Assembly: GCA_016699045.1 (NCBI GenBank)
Contig: CP064957.1
Coordinates: 248,001 to 312,000, forward strand
Direction: 5' to 3'
Source: a bacterium
GTDB taxonomy: Bacteria > Babelota > Babeliae > Babelales > RVW-14
DNA: 64,000 bases
This document shows, one piece after another, positions 46,780-56,010 of the stretch (within the stretch, counting starts at the first letter, position 1; each line of letters begins with the position of its first letter). The notes beneath the pieces are model-generated. The model saw only the letters and a list, made by a program, of their open reading frames with translations. It was not told where the DNA came from and searched no databases. Made by a program: the position numbers and the translations under genes.

Positions 46780-48012
46780 CTAAAAAAAAGAAAGCCAGTT
46801 TGCCCACGTAAATCCTGCGCATAAATCCCACCAATCAAAATAGCAGCCACCACTCACCACCGCCAATGAACCTCCGGCAATAACAACCAATGCCAAAAGA
46901 CCATTTTTCGCTTGAGCCAGACGCTCTGCCGAAATAGTTGCTCCAAAACCAGCATACCAACTTGTTGCTTGGTCTGGATACTTTTGCGCTTCTTCTATCG
47001 TGTCAACTACCTGGCGCAAAGCAAGCGCAACACTCACAACTCTTTTCAATAAAAGAGCAGTTTTGGCGGGATCTACCGAAAAGCGCGAACGCGAAGAGTG
47101 CGAACGTTCAAAAAAGTACTTATCTAGTTCTTCAAGAATAATCTCCAGCTCTTCCAAAACAACTGGCTTGTTAGGAATGACTGCTTCTTCCGGATGATCT
47201 TGCGCTAACCGAGTGCGAGCCGCTTTTTCTAACGCATCTGCTAATTTACGAATTTTTTTGAGCGGTAACCGAGGAGCTCGTGACATCAACTCTTCTTTTA
47301 ACAATCCAACTTCTTTTAACAGCAGACTGATTTCATCCCTATCTTCAGCCACTGCTCGAATTGGCGCATCATCAGCGTCTTGATCCTCTCCTGATGCCTT
47401 GTCATTCGCATTTGATTGCACACTGCTTTCGCCAGATTCTGCAGGCAGATCAAGCTTATTTGGGACACGACTCTCAACTCTATTCGCTAATCCTGCAGGA
47501 TCAAATATTACTCGCCAACCGTCATCATCTGCTTCTGGCCAATCAGGCACATTATTGTTGGCAACAACTTTGAGCTGAGCATTTGACGGCACATCAACCC
47601 ATGGAGACAAATCACTCTCTGCATGAAAAGTTTCTTGAATCACTCCATGCCGACCAACAAATTCTTTCTCGCTTGTATTGCTCTCGTCATCAACATCAAA
47701 CTGGGCTGATAATTTTGTTTTTTTTGCAGGCTCAAGATCAGATTTTTTCGTCAACTTTCCTTCACTAATCCACTGCCGTTCCATTGAGCGTTGTTTCGTA
47801 CCAGCTTTTTGATAATGCTCAAATTCTGTACGTGATATATTACCACCATAAAAAAATCTTCGGTGTTTTACCACCATCTCGACAACATCAAAATTAAACA
47901 ATGCTTCACACTCACTATCACTCGGCACAACCGGAATATCGCTCGCAGCATGCAGGGAACTAGCACCAACAAGCATCATGCCCGCAAAACTAAATCCTAA
48001 AAATTTCTTCAT
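46780..48012 (-). CDS. Exported protein with C-terminal span and DWW motif
   Basis: 410 residues. A signal peptide (MKKFLGFSFAGMMLVGASSLHA), a long polar and acidic region, a helical part with LMSRAPRLPLKKIRKLADALEKAA near residue 240, and a C-terminal membrane span ending CYFDWWDLCAGFTWANWLSFF. The SRAP helix followed by a final hydrophobic span and DWW is shared with the protein at 50027-50743, so the two belong to one family not known to me. Probably held in a membrane by its C-terminus. Confidence 0.75.
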   Translation of the reverse strand: MKKFLGFSFAGMMLVGASSLHAASDIPVVPSDSECEALFNFDVVEMVVKHRRFFYGGNISRTEFEHYQKAGTKQRSMERQWISEGKLTKKSDLEPAKKTKLSAQFDVDDESNTSEKEFVGRHGVIQETFHAESDLSPWVDVPSNAQLKVVANNNVPDWPEADDDGWRVIFDPAGLANRVESRVPNKLDLPAESGESSVQSNANDKASGEDQDADDAPIRAVAEDRDEISLLLKEVGLLKEELMSRAPRLPLKKIRKLADALEKAARTRLAQDHPEEAVIPNKPVVLEELEIILEELDKYFFERSHSSRSRFSVDPAKTALLLKRVVSVALALRQVVDTIEEAQKYPDQATSWYAGFGATISAERLAQAKNGLLALVVIAGGSLAVVSGGCYFDWWDLCAGFTWANWLSFF

Positions 48013-48243
48013 TTTTTCCTATCCCTCATTTTTTGAACTTTCAATACTACTCACTCGTCGATATCAATAGCAGTATTTATTCTAATAATCAAGACAATTG
48101 TAATCCTCGCGTTTTCATCAGCAACTTCAACAAATTAAACCCAATCATAACTCAACAAAATGGAAAATAATGCAAATTTATAGACAGGATAATCATAACT
48201 ATTTTAAATGGAATATAATGGAAAATAGTTGATTAATACTAAT

Positions 48244-49977
48244 ATGAAGAATACTATGACAAAAAAAATGTTTTTAATTTTTTTGATGTTAATATCTTCT
48301 GCAAAACACCACACGATTGATGCTTTGACAGAAAGTAAAAAACTACTTAAACCATTCACAGATCTTGAAATTCAGCTCGATACTATCGCACTCAACGCTG
48401 GCATTAAAGATTGGAATGAAAGAATATCGCGCTTCAAACACAACCTTGCCGTTCTAACCACTGATCCAACGCTACAAAAAGATCTTCTTACCGAGGACAT
48501 TAAAACCGCTGGCCTTAGCGGCCAGATAAATAACCTCCATGCCTACCCCGACGAATCGGCATGCTTAATTCTTTCTATTCTAGGATTAAAGCCAATCAAT
48601 TCAGATCTCCAGAATAATCCACTACTACCACGCATCAAGGATCTTATCGATAAAAAAAAATTACTTGATATGAACTGCGATATCACGAATGGTATGATTG
48701 GATCAAAACCAACTATTCCCTTTTTTATTATTTTTAAAAACTACGAAGTAGACTTCGATACAGCAATAAAAGAAACACCATCCTGGAATCCGTTACAAGA
48801 AAGCATACAACAAGCAATTAAAGAAGCTTGGGAAAAAAGACAATGGATATACCATACACACAACATAAAAACAGCCTTTCTAGACATTGAAAAAGCACCA
48901 GAAGAACAAGGTGAAACCTTACAAAACTTTGCGAAAAATAAGCTTAATGGGGCATCTGGATTTGGAGGCAATAATGGCTGGCAGGAAGTATCAGCAGCCG
49001 CCGTAGTGCTTGGCTGGCAACCTTGTATAAGGTCTGTAACAACTGCTAGATTTAATGATTTTTTTAAATACTTCCCCGTTGTTTTAACTATTAACCCCAC
49101 CATAGAACCAGACCAGCAAGCAACATGGGAAAGATCATGCGCAAATCCAACAGGAATCTTCGGATCAATAACGGGCTTTATTGGTAGCGATATTCGAAAC
49201 GAATCAGAAAATTCGAGCTACCTACCGAATTCTACCATCATTGGCTATCTCAACACCAAAAAATATAAAGAACTTGTCCCACCTGATAGATCTTTTTCAA
49301 ATCACATTTACGTAGACCTTGAGCACTTAGCAAGCTTTACCTTTATTGGCAACATGCATAATTATCGCCATTTCTTTTGCGGAGCATCAATTCTCTACAA
49401 CGATAATTCTACGTATATGCAACTTAAAGGATTGCTACTCGAATATTTTTTCAGATCGTCTTTTGGCGATGATTGTTTTTTAGCATTACTTTATCAAAAC
49501 TTGACACAAGAGATAGAAAAAGCAACAACTTTTTGCCTTAAACCAAGGGAAATAATTAAAGCACAAATCATGGATATGTCTTTTACTAAAATCAATCTAA
49601 TATTTAATGTATCTGCTATATCTTCTGACACAAAAGAAGATATCGAAAATCGAATCAAACAAAAATTTGGTGATAACGTTTTTGAAACCATCTTTCCCGA
49701 CTATCACAAAGAAACTATTGTTGATTATTTCAAACAATTTCTCAGCACAACATTTGGCCAAGATACCTGGCAATGGAATAGCGACAATCAAGACAATCCA
49801 TTAACATTTAACCCAAATAAAAAAGACAAAATGTTAACGCAATTTCTGAAAACGATTGAAAAAAATACCAATACATCAACCACCAATCTGACAGACTTAC
49901 AAACGGCACTCACCGCCCTCAAAGCCTGCCTCGTAAAGCTCTGCACCTCTTTACACAATCTGCAAAATATCGCTTAA
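48244..49977 (+). CDS. Exported protein of about 577 residues, unknown
   Basis: An N-terminal hydrophobic stretch (MTKKMFLIFLMLISSAKHHTIDA) looks like a signal peptide. The rest is of mixed composition with several Trp- and Cys-containing segments (GWQEVSAAAVVLGWQPCIR, ANPTGIFGSITGFIGSD, NYRHFFCGASILYND). Starts at TTG 48229, ATG 48244 or ATG 48256 are possible; none has a convincing ribosome site, and I prefer an ATG close to the hydrophobic stretch. No family is recognised. It ends at a clear terminator. Confidence 0.7.
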   Translation: MKNTMTKKMFLIFLMLISSAKHHTIDALTESKKLLKPFTDLEIQLDTIALNAGIKDWNERISRFKHNLAVLTTDPTLQKDLLTEDIKTAGLSGQINNLHAYPDESACLILSILGLKPINSDLQNNPLLPRIKDLIDKKKLLDMNCDITNGMIGSKPTIPFFIIFKNYEVDFDTAIKETPSWNPLQESIQQAIKEAWEKRQWIYHTHNIKTAFLDIEKAPEEQGETLQNFAKNKLNGASGFGGNNGWQEVSAAAVVLGWQPCIRSVTTARFNDFFKYFPVVLTINPTIEPDQQATWERSCANPTGIFGSITGFIGSDIRNESENSSYLPNSTIIGYLNTKKYKELVPPDRSFSNHIYVDLEHLASFTFIGNMHNYRHFFCGASILYNDNSTYMQLKGLLLEYFFRSSFGDDCFLALLYQNLTQEIEKATTFCLKPREIIKAQIMDMSFTKINLIFNVSAISSDTKEDIENRIKQKFGDNVFETIFPDYHKETIVDYFKQFLSTTFGQDTWQWNSDNQDNPLTFNPNKKDKMLTQFLKTIEKNTNTSTTNLTDLQTALTALKACLVKLCTSLHNLQNIA

Positions 49978-49984
49978 ATAGCAC

Positions 49985-50020
49985 AGGCTGCTCTTGATAA
50001 CAAAAGCAGCCTTCTTTTTT
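49985..50020. terminator. Intrinsic terminator
   Basis: AGGCTGCT and AGCAGCCT arms followed by TTCTTTTTT, between two convergent genes. Confidence 0.85.
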
Positions 50021-50026
50021 CAATTT

Positions 50027-50743
50027 TCACAAAGTATTTGCTAAGGACTCAATAATGTCAGGTATTCTTACCGTTGGCACCACCATCACCCACCAATCCA
50101 TATAATTACCAGCATGAACCACAATCATCGAAGCAAAAAGCCCACCGAGTGTCCACTTTAAAATGCGCTTATACCTATTAAACATGTCTGGCGAAACATC
50201 GTTCGTATTTTGGAGATTTGAGTTCATCTTTTTTTGTACAACCAACAAGGCTTCAATAACTTCTCCCAAAACTTTGGCAACCTCCATGGTGGTTGGTTTG
50301 GGTGCTCTCGATGCCAACTGAGGCTGATATAACATTTTTATTAAATGATCGTAAGCTTGTCCAAGATCATAAACCGCTCCTTCTTTCTCTTCTTCTTCAT
50401 CATCGCTAAAATCTTGATCTACTCGTATAAACTCTTTAATAACTGGCTCAACATTTTCAAACCATCCATCCAATTGCTTTTTAGCTTCAGTTGCCACTGT
50501 CTCATACTTTTTTTCTAAAGGAGTTATCATCTTTAAAACTCTTGGCGTCTGCTCCAAATCTTTAAGCTTTTCAATTCGCTCTTCCAGCGATAATAATTTT
50601 GTATACGTTCTTAACAATTCTTTATCTTCATCATCCATTTCATCAGTTATCTCATTATCTAATTCTCTTCTCTCTCCCATCGCAAACACATGTACGGAAC
50701 CTACCACCAAACCAAAACCCACCATCATAATTATTTTCTTCAT
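50027..50743 (-). CDS. Exported acidic protein with C-terminal span and DWW motif
   Basis: 238 residues. Signal peptide (MKKIIMMVGFGLVVGSVHVFA), an acidic coiled-coil-like body (LLRTYTKLLSLEERIEKLKDLEQ), LASRAPKPTTMEVAKVLGEVIEAL, and a membrane span followed by YMDWWVMV. The SRAP and DWW features match the protein at 46780-48012. The ATG is preceded by GGGGGGAGCGGGG, almost the same leader as the next gene upstream. It is the last gene of a five-gene minus-strand run with two glycosyltransferases and an epimerase. Confidence 0.75.
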   Translation of the reverse strand: MKKIIMMVGFGLVVGSVHVFAMGERRELDNEITDEMDDEDKELLRTYTKLLSLEERIEKLKDLEQTPRVLKMITPLEKKYETVATEAKKQLDGWFENVEPVIKEFIRVDQDFSDDEEEEKEGAVYDLGQAYDHLIKMLYQPQLASRAPKPTTMEVAKVLGEVIEALLVVQKKMNSNLQNTNDVSPDMFNRYKRILKWTLGGLFASMIVVHAGNYMDWWVMVVPTVRIPDIIESLANTL

Positions 50744-50784
50744 CCCCGCTCCCCCCTAAAAAAACCGGCCCTCAAAAATTACGG

Positions 50785-51336
50785 TCAATACGAAAGTTCT
50801 TGTACACCAAACGGCTTATATAAAGTCAAAAAATCATCAATAAGCTGCGTAAGAGGCATCATGATTTCAGGTCTAAGCAAAGAACTACCAATAATACGCC
50901 ACTTAACCAAATAATGAGTTTCTATGTATTTCACTAACTCAATCGTTTTTGTATACAATTTTTTTTTACGCTTAGGAAAACAAATAAAAACCGCTTCTTT
51001 ATACATTTTTGTTAAATGAAAAATATGATGATACAATTGCCAAATAATAGCCAAAGCAAGATCTATATCTCGTTCAAGTTGACCAACAATAACTATCTGA
51101 TCCAACACCAAATCACGATACTCATCAAGAGCCAACTTTAAATTATTCAAATCAACTGTCATGCGTAATTGAAATGAAAAACCATCAAGACTGCCAGCAG
51201 AATAACCTCTTTGATGAGAGATTCTTTTTTCATGAACAGACGGTTGCTGAGCAGCAACACAAAAACCATGATAAAAACTTACTACCACAAAAACAATAGT
51301 AATAGTTTTACCCAAACCCCATCCCAATTTATACAT
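50785..51336 (-). CDS. Exported helical protein, unknown
   Basis: 183 residues. Hydrophobic N-terminus (KTITIVFVVVSFYHGFCVAA) acting as signal peptide or anchor, then alpha-helical segments (DLNNLKLALDEYRDLVLDQIV, ALAIIWQLYHHIFHLTKMY). The leader GGGGAGACGCGGGG before the ATG resembles that of the following gene. It starts 17 bases after the epimerase gene stops, so it is probably in the same operon. No family is recognised. Confidence 0.7.
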   Translation of the reverse strand: MYKLGWGLGKTITIVFVVVSFYHGFCVAAQQPSVHEKRISHQRGYSAGSLDGFSFQLRMTVDLNNLKLALDEYRDLVLDQIVIVGQLERDIDLALAIIWQLYHHIFHLTKMYKEAVFICFPKRKKKLYTKTIELVKYIETHYLVKWRIIGSSLLRPEIMMPLTQLIDDFLTLYKPFGVQELSY

Positions 51337-51353
51337 CCCCGCGTCTCCCCTAA

Positions 51354-52466
51354 TTACTCCCTACTCACCACCAACTGCTTGCAATACTCATCAACATACC
51401 ACTCATACATCGCTTTAATGCCGTCAAACAACGACGTTTTGGGTTGATATCCCAACAATGCTTGCGCTTTAGAAATATCGGCATAGGTAACCGCCATTTC
51501 AGTGCGCGGCGCCGGCAATCGAACAAACGTTGCTCCTTTGCCCACCACTTGCTCAATCACATTAACAAATTCATCTAACGACACCGTTGAACCACTCCCA
51601 AGATTGATGACCTGATAGCCAATAGTTCTTTGCATAAGCCCATCAATCGATGCAACAATGCCATCAACAATATCGCCAACATAAGTAAAATCACGCTGCA
51701 AGCTATTTTCTTGATCATACCGAACAAGCGATTTTTCGTTATGAACAGCATCCATAAATTTAAAAGCTGCCATATTGGGGGTTCCACGCGGGCCATATAC
51801 AGTAAAGAAACGTAAGCACGCACAACGTAAACCAAAAAGATGGTGGTAGGTATACGCCAACAATTCGCCCGCCTTTTTACTGGCAGCATAGGGACTTGTT
51901 GGCCGATCGGTATCATCGGGTTCTTTAAACGGCACGTTGGTATTGTTGCCATAAACACTACTACTGGAAGCAAAAATTAAATTTTCTATGCCAAACTTTC
52001 TGGTCAGCTGCAAAATATTGAGAGTACCCTGCGTATTGATTGCCAAATGCTCTTCTGGTTTTTCAATACTTGCTCGCAGATCGGCATAGCCAGCCAAATG
52101 ACAAATAACATCGGGCCGCTCACGCGCCATGATGGTCGACATTTTTTCCATATCCAAAATGTCAGATTCATAAATCGTGCATAATTTTTCAGGATCATCG
52201 GCTTGAATTAAAGCAACATTACGATGCTTCCACGCGGGATCATACATCGGACAAAAATTATCAACAATTACCACGCCATCACCTCGAGCAATAAGTGCCT
52301 GTGCAAGATGGCTGCCAATAAATCCCGCCCCACCAGTAATCATAATTTTTTTTCTGGCCGGCTGTTTGCTTTCTGCCCCGCACACAATCCAAATCGTCAA
52401 GCCTAGCACACAACTCAGCAATGCAATCAGCCATGGCATTCGTTGGTTAAATGAAAAAGAATTCAT
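51354..52466 (-). CDS. NAD-dependent sugar-nucleotide epimerase with N-terminal membrane anchor
   Basis: 370 residues from the ATG at 52466 (AAGGGGA upstream). An extended-SDR core has the Rossmann motif ITGGAGFIGSH at about residues 42-52, the active-site triad with SSSSVYG and YAASKKAGE (YxxxK), and GLRCACLRFFTVYGPRGTPNMA typical of UDP-glucuronate 4-epimerase-like enzymes. Unlike its relatives it carries a hydrophobic N-terminus (WLIALLSCVLGLTIWIVC) that would anchor or export it. The reaction is probably C4 epimerisation of a UDP-sugar. It follows two glycosyltransferases that also have signal peptides. Confidence 0.87.
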   Translation of the reverse strand: MNSFSFNQRMPWLIALLSCVLGLTIWIVCGAESKQPARKKIMITGGAGFIGSHLAQALIARGDGVVIVDNFCPMYDPAWKHRNVALIQADDPEKLCTIYESDILDMEKMSTIMARERPDVICHLAGYADLRASIEKPEEHLAINTQGTLNILQLTRKFGIENLIFASSSSVYGNNTNVPFKEPDDTDRPTSPYAASKKAGELLAYTYHHLFGLRCACLRFFTVYGPRGTPNMAAFKFMDAVHNEKSLVRYDQENSLQRDFTYVGDIVDGIVASIDGLMQRTIGYQVINLGSGSTVSLDEFVNVIEQVVGKGATFVRLPAPRTEMAVTYADISKAQALLGYQPKTSLFDGIKAMYEWYVDEYCKQLVVSRE

Positions 52467-52585
52467 TTCGTCCCCTTCTTCTTTATTTTTTATGCCGACA
52501 ACTATCACTCTAACGCAGTGAGGCAAAAAAATTCAAGCGGAAGAAAAAGAGCTCATAAAGAATCATGGTTCATAAACGTAAACGT

Positions 52586-53743
52586 TTATGCGTTTGACAC
52601 AACACTCAATAAAAGTTTGGCCAATATATCATTTTCCTTTTCCATATCAAACGCTTGCTCAATTTTAGCACGACCAGCTCGCCCCATCGCTGCCCATCGA
52701 TCAGGATGTTTGATAAGATACAAAAGATGCTCCGCAAGCATTGCAACATCTTTTTCGGGCGCTAACAAACCAGAAACGCCATGTTCTACTAATTCTGGAA
52801 TACCACTATGATACGTACTCACCACCGGCAGCCCCATGGCCATTGCCTCTTGAATACCATTCGGAATCCCTTCCTGCGATCCATTTTTAGCAGTGATGGA
52901 AGGATGAATAAAAATATGCGATTGATCAAGAAGCTGCACAACCTCTTCATGCGCTTTGCGCCCAACAAGCTTAATTTTATTATTCATACCAAGCTCTTCG
53001 ATCACTTGAACCAAAGAATCATATAAATCACCCCCACCCACTATCGTATACTCAATATTTTCATGAGCGCGCGCAACTTGCGCCACAGCACGAATGGCAT
53101 ACTCAAGGCCTTTCATTTCAACCAACCGACAAACGGTGATCAAATGAATAACATTATCAGGCCCTATCGAACGCTCTTTAAATGCAAATTTTTTAAGATC
53201 AATCGAAGAATGATGCGTAATAACTTTGTTTGATGGAGCACCCATCGATCGCAATCGATCAGCAAAATAATCGCACACCGGCAGCAAAAGATCGGCCTTT
53301 TTCATCACTTCATCGTAAGCGTTACGATAAAATTTGATATACCCACTCAAATCATAACCACGAAAACAAACGAGCAATTTTCCTGACAACATTTTTTTAT
53401 GAATGAGTGATAAACACCTTGATGCTGAACCCCCAAGCTGGCACAAAATAATATCAAAATCACCCTGACCTGACGGTACAGAACGATAAAAAACACGGTC
53501 GGTAAAATCGTAAGGTTGTAAAACATCTGGCATAAAACTATCAGGTGCTATCTGTGCAAAAATTTTGATGTCAAAACCTCGATCGATAAGGCCGGTCATT
53601 TGATTGATAATAAATGTCTGTAAACTGTAGGGAAACTTTTCAACAACAAAAAGCACCTTAACTTTTTCGTGCTCAACTGCTGAAATTGTCCCATGCGCTA
53701 AGCTAATCAAAAAAAATAATACTGAAATAATTTTCAAATTCAT
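52586..53743 (-). CDS. GT4 glycosyltransferase with N-terminal signal peptide (second of pair)
   Basis: 385 residues. The GT4 fold is indicated by VLFVVEKFPYSLQTFIINQM at the N-terminal domain, LITVCRLVEMKGLEYAIRAV at the nucleotide-sugar domain and ITAKNGSQEGIPNGIQEAMAMGLPVVST, the ExxxxE site. These are typical of colanic-acid-type or lipopolysaccharide glycosyltransferases. It starts with a signal peptide (MNLKIISVLFFLISLAHGTISA) that such cytosolic enzymes normally lack. Its ATG overlaps the stop of the preceding gene by four bases. Confidence 0.88.
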   Translation of the reverse strand: MNLKIISVLFFLISLAHGTISAVEHEKVKVLFVVEKFPYSLQTFIINQMTGLIDRGFDIKIFAQIAPDSFMPDVLQPYDFTDRVFYRSVPSGQGDFDIILCQLGGSASRCLSLIHKKMLSGKLLVCFRGYDLSGYIKFYRNAYDEVMKKADLLLPVCDYFADRLRSMGAPSNKVITHHSSIDLKKFAFKERSIGPDNVIHLITVCRLVEMKGLEYAIRAVAQVARAHENIEYTIVGGGDLYDSLVQVIEELGMNNKIKLVGRKAHEEVVQLLDQSHIFIHPSITAKNGSQEGIPNGIQEAMAMGLPVVSTYHSGIPELVEHGVSGLLAPEKDVAMLAEHLLYLIKHPDRWAAMGRAGRAKIEQAFDMEKENDILAKLLLSVVSNA

Positions 53744-54888
53744 ACTTCTTCCTTACCAAGCAACTGAAATAAAATTTGTTCAAGCTTTTCACTCGCCATT
53801 TCTGCATCAAATTTCTGCTCAATCACCAACCGAGCGGCGCGCGTCATACCTTCCCACTGCTCTGGATGCTCAATTAAAAATTGTACATGATTGGCAAGCG
53901 CACCATAATCTTTTTCAGGAGCCAACAAACCCGAAACACCATGCATTATAAGGTCAGGAATCCCGCTGTGATAGGTACTGACCACCGGCAAACCAAGCGC
54001 CATCGCTTCTTTAAGAGAGTTCGGAATACCCTCTTGATCGCCAGATTCTGCCGTAATAGACGGCAACATGAAAATGTCTGATTGGTTTAAAATTTCAATA
54101 ACTTGCTCAGGCTCACACCACCCAGCAAAAGAAATATAGTCACTCGCCTTAAACTGCTGAACCAACTTCATTAATCTGGTTTTTTCGCTACCATCACCAA
54201 TAATTGTATATATAATATTCGGATATATTTTATGCAACCGAACAACGGCTTTGATAGCATATTCTATGCCTTTTTTTGCCGACAAGCGACTGGTACTCAC
54301 TATTTTTATTGGCCCCGTCTCAGAAAGCACATGCTGCTTAAATGCAAATTTTTTAACATCAATGCCAGAATGAAGCACTACTATTTTTTCAGGGTCGGCG
54401 CCAAGCTCAATAAGCCGTTGCGCAAAATACTCACAAACCGGCAAAAACAAATCACCCTCTTGAAAAAGTCCACGATACATGCCCGGGTTCTTTTTTTCGT
54501 AAGCACTAATATCTTGCCCACGAAAGCAGGTTACCAGCTTGCCTGGCAGGTTATCTTTTTTCTTCAATTCAAGCATATGAACACCATGCGTACCAAACTG
54601 TGCCAGCAAAATATCGGCATTAGCCATCTCTCGCGAGATATAATTGTGTGTTCGTTCAAGCAAGCCATAACGCAAGACAACGTCGGTAGCCTGTTCCTTA
54701 AATGGCTTAGCATACATATAAACATCATGCCCTCGCTCTAACATGCCCACAAACTGACTCACTACAAAAGTATGCGTCATGATGGGAAAGTGCGGCTCTG
54801 CCATAACAATTTTGAGGGATTTACTTGATACGCACAGAACATGCATACTCAATAAAATGAGAAAAAAACCAACACGACCATACTTCAT
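53740..54888 (-). CDS. GT4 glycosyltransferase with N-terminal signal peptide (first of pair)
   Basis: 382 residues, a paralogue of the next gene. N-terminal signal peptide (MKYGRVGFFLILLSMHVLCVSS) directly precedes the usual GT4 beginning (LKIVMAEPHFPIMTHTFVV). Later blocks are VSTSRLSAKKGIEYAIKAV and ITAESGDQEGIPNSLKEAMALGLPVVST with the catalytic ExxxxE. Both paralogues share the plan LLPVCEYFAQRL and SGIDVKKFAFK. It is the first gene of a minus-strand run of five. The enzyme may act outside the cytosol, but sugar nucleotide donors are normally cytosolic, which makes the export signal puzzling. Confidence 0.88.
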   Translation of the reverse strand: MKYGRVGFFLILLSMHVLCVSSKSLKIVMAEPHFPIMTHTFVVSQFVGMLERGHDVYMYAKPFKEQATDVVLRYGLLERTHNYISREMANADILLAQFGTHGVHMLELKKKDNLPGKLVTCFRGQDISAYEKKNPGMYRGLFQEGDLFLPVCEYFAQRLIELGADPEKIVVLHSGIDVKKFAFKQHVLSETGPIKIVSTSRLSAKKGIEYAIKAVVRLHKIYPNIIYTIIGDGSEKTRLMKLVQQFKASDYISFAGWCEPEQVIEILNQSDIFMLPSITAESGDQEGIPNSLKEAMALGLPVVSTYHSGIPDLIMHGVSGLLAPEKDYGALANHVQFLIEHPEQWEGMTRAARLVIEQKFDAEMASEKLEQILFQLLGKEEV

Positions 54889-55071
54889 GTCTTCTCCTTT
54901 TTTTATAACTTCTTCATAACGTTGAGCATGGCATGGCTATAAAAAAAATCAAAAGAAGATGGCAGAGTTGTTTTGCTCAAAAACAAAAAAAACTTTTGAA
55001 AACGAAAAACGTTTAATCAAAAGTTTTTATAATAACTAAAATATGTATTTTGTGGAAAATCATTAAAGAAA

Positions 55072-55112
55072 ATGGCCGTGCCATACGAAGCTCCAAAGGA
55101 GCGAAGTATGGT
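55072..55112 (-). repeat. Hairpin repeat fused to the 3' end of tRNA-Ala
   Basis: On the minus strand the CCA end of tRNA-Ala runs straight into TACTTCGC-TCCTTTGGA-GCTTCGTATGGCACGGCCAT. CCATAC pairs with GTATGG and GCTCC with GGAGC, with TTC/TTC between. The same unit with a shorter loop follows tRNA-Leu at 62693-62729. Confidence 0.8.
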
Positions 55113-55184
55113 GGAGGTAAGCGGATTCGAACCGCTGGCCTTCCGCGTGCAAAACGGACGCTCTACCAACTGAGCTATACCCCC
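55109..55184 (-). tRNA. tRNA-Ala (anticodon TGC)
   Basis: 76 bases with acceptor GGGGGTA / TACCTCC, D-arm GCTC...GAGC, anticodon loop TTTGCAC giving anticodon TGC, T-arm GGTTCGAATCC and encoded CCA. It lies 79 bases after tRNA-Ile on the same strand, the pair order usual for the 16S-23S spacer, but no rRNA is near. Confidence 0.95.
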
Positions 55185-55263
55185 GAACATTTCAATGTGA
55201 TCTGGTAATTCTTTTCGAATTGAGAACAGTCTACCATAAAAAAATCATTTGCAAAGTATTTTA

Positions 55264-55340
55264 TGGTGGGCCTAAGTCGACTCGAACGACTGACCTCCCC
55301 GTTATCAGCGGGGTGCTCTAACCAACTGAGCTATAGGCCC
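55264..55340 (-). tRNA. tRNA-Ile (anticodon GAT)
   Basis: 77 bases: acceptor GGGCCTA / TAGGCCC, anticodon loop CTGATAA giving GAT, T-arm AGTCGTTCGAGTCGACT, encoded CCA. The first gene of the tRNA-Ile/tRNA-Ala pair. Confidence 0.95.
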
Positions 55341-55690
55341 TCAATAATCACCAGAAACAATAGCTTATTGTAATCTCAATTTAAAAAAGAGCCTACTTAA
55401 GCAGCTTTTCAAAGACGTCAGTGCAAAAAAGCACTTTCAATGATGGACCTATTGTACTTGGTTCCAGAGTACTTTTCAAGCTTTTTTTACCATTTATTTA
55501 CACTTTTAATAAGAAAACGCCCAACAAGCCCTTTATGCCGGCTTTAACAGCCAAAGCCCAACCGTCAAACATTCCTATTTTTTAATAACAATATTATTGA
55601 CTATTAAAGTTAAAATTCATTATAGTTATAGTACAAAGGACGTTTTTAAGTACAATGAATCAATACAATGAAAATCAAAAAGGAGAAGTA
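55341..55690. other. Intergenic region between divergent tRNA-Ile and a small gene
   Basis: About 350 AT-rich bases. It must hold the tRNA promoter and the promoter at 55597-55626 listed separately. A GC-richer patch at 55520-55565 has no obvious structure. Nothing else is seen. Confidence 0.45.
55597..55626 (+). promoter_or_regulatory. Sigma-70-like promoter
   Basis: TTGACT (55597-55602), 18-base spacer, TATAGT (55621-55626), about 65 bases before the small gene at 55691. Confidence 0.6.
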
Positions 55691-55894
55691 ATGGGAAAAA
55701 GCATACGATTAGATGCAAAATATCCAAATCAACTTACCAAAGAAAGCAAAATACAAAACCAAGAACATAATGAATATTATGAAGGAAAAAAATCTAAAAA
55801 AAGCCAAAAAAGTAAAAAATACTTCAAAAAAGACTTTCATATCCAACGCATCTGGGGAAAAGGAAGTGAAGATAAAAAAGGTCACAAAGTTTAA
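55691..55894 (+). CDS. Small basic protein, unknown
   Basis: 67 residues from the ATG at 55691, which has AAGGAGA five bases upstream. It is rich in Lys and Gln (KKSKKSQKSKKYFKKDF) and ends RIWGKGSEDKKGHKV. A good promoter and ribosome site argue that it is expressed. It might bind RNA or DNA because of the charge, but no family is recognised. An earlier in-frame ATG at 55655 has no site. Confidence 0.6.
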   Translation: MGKSIRLDAKYPNQLTKESKIQNQEHNEYYEGKKSKKSQKSKKYFKKDFHIQRIWGKGSEDKKGHKV

Positions 55895-56010
55895 AGGCCA
55901 AGCCTTTATAAACCTTGTTTTTCTTGCGTAGATCATCAAATTGGTGTTTACTAGTGTAAAAATCTTAGTTTTTAATAATCACGTCATTAAGACCTTTAGG
56001 TTTACAAGCT

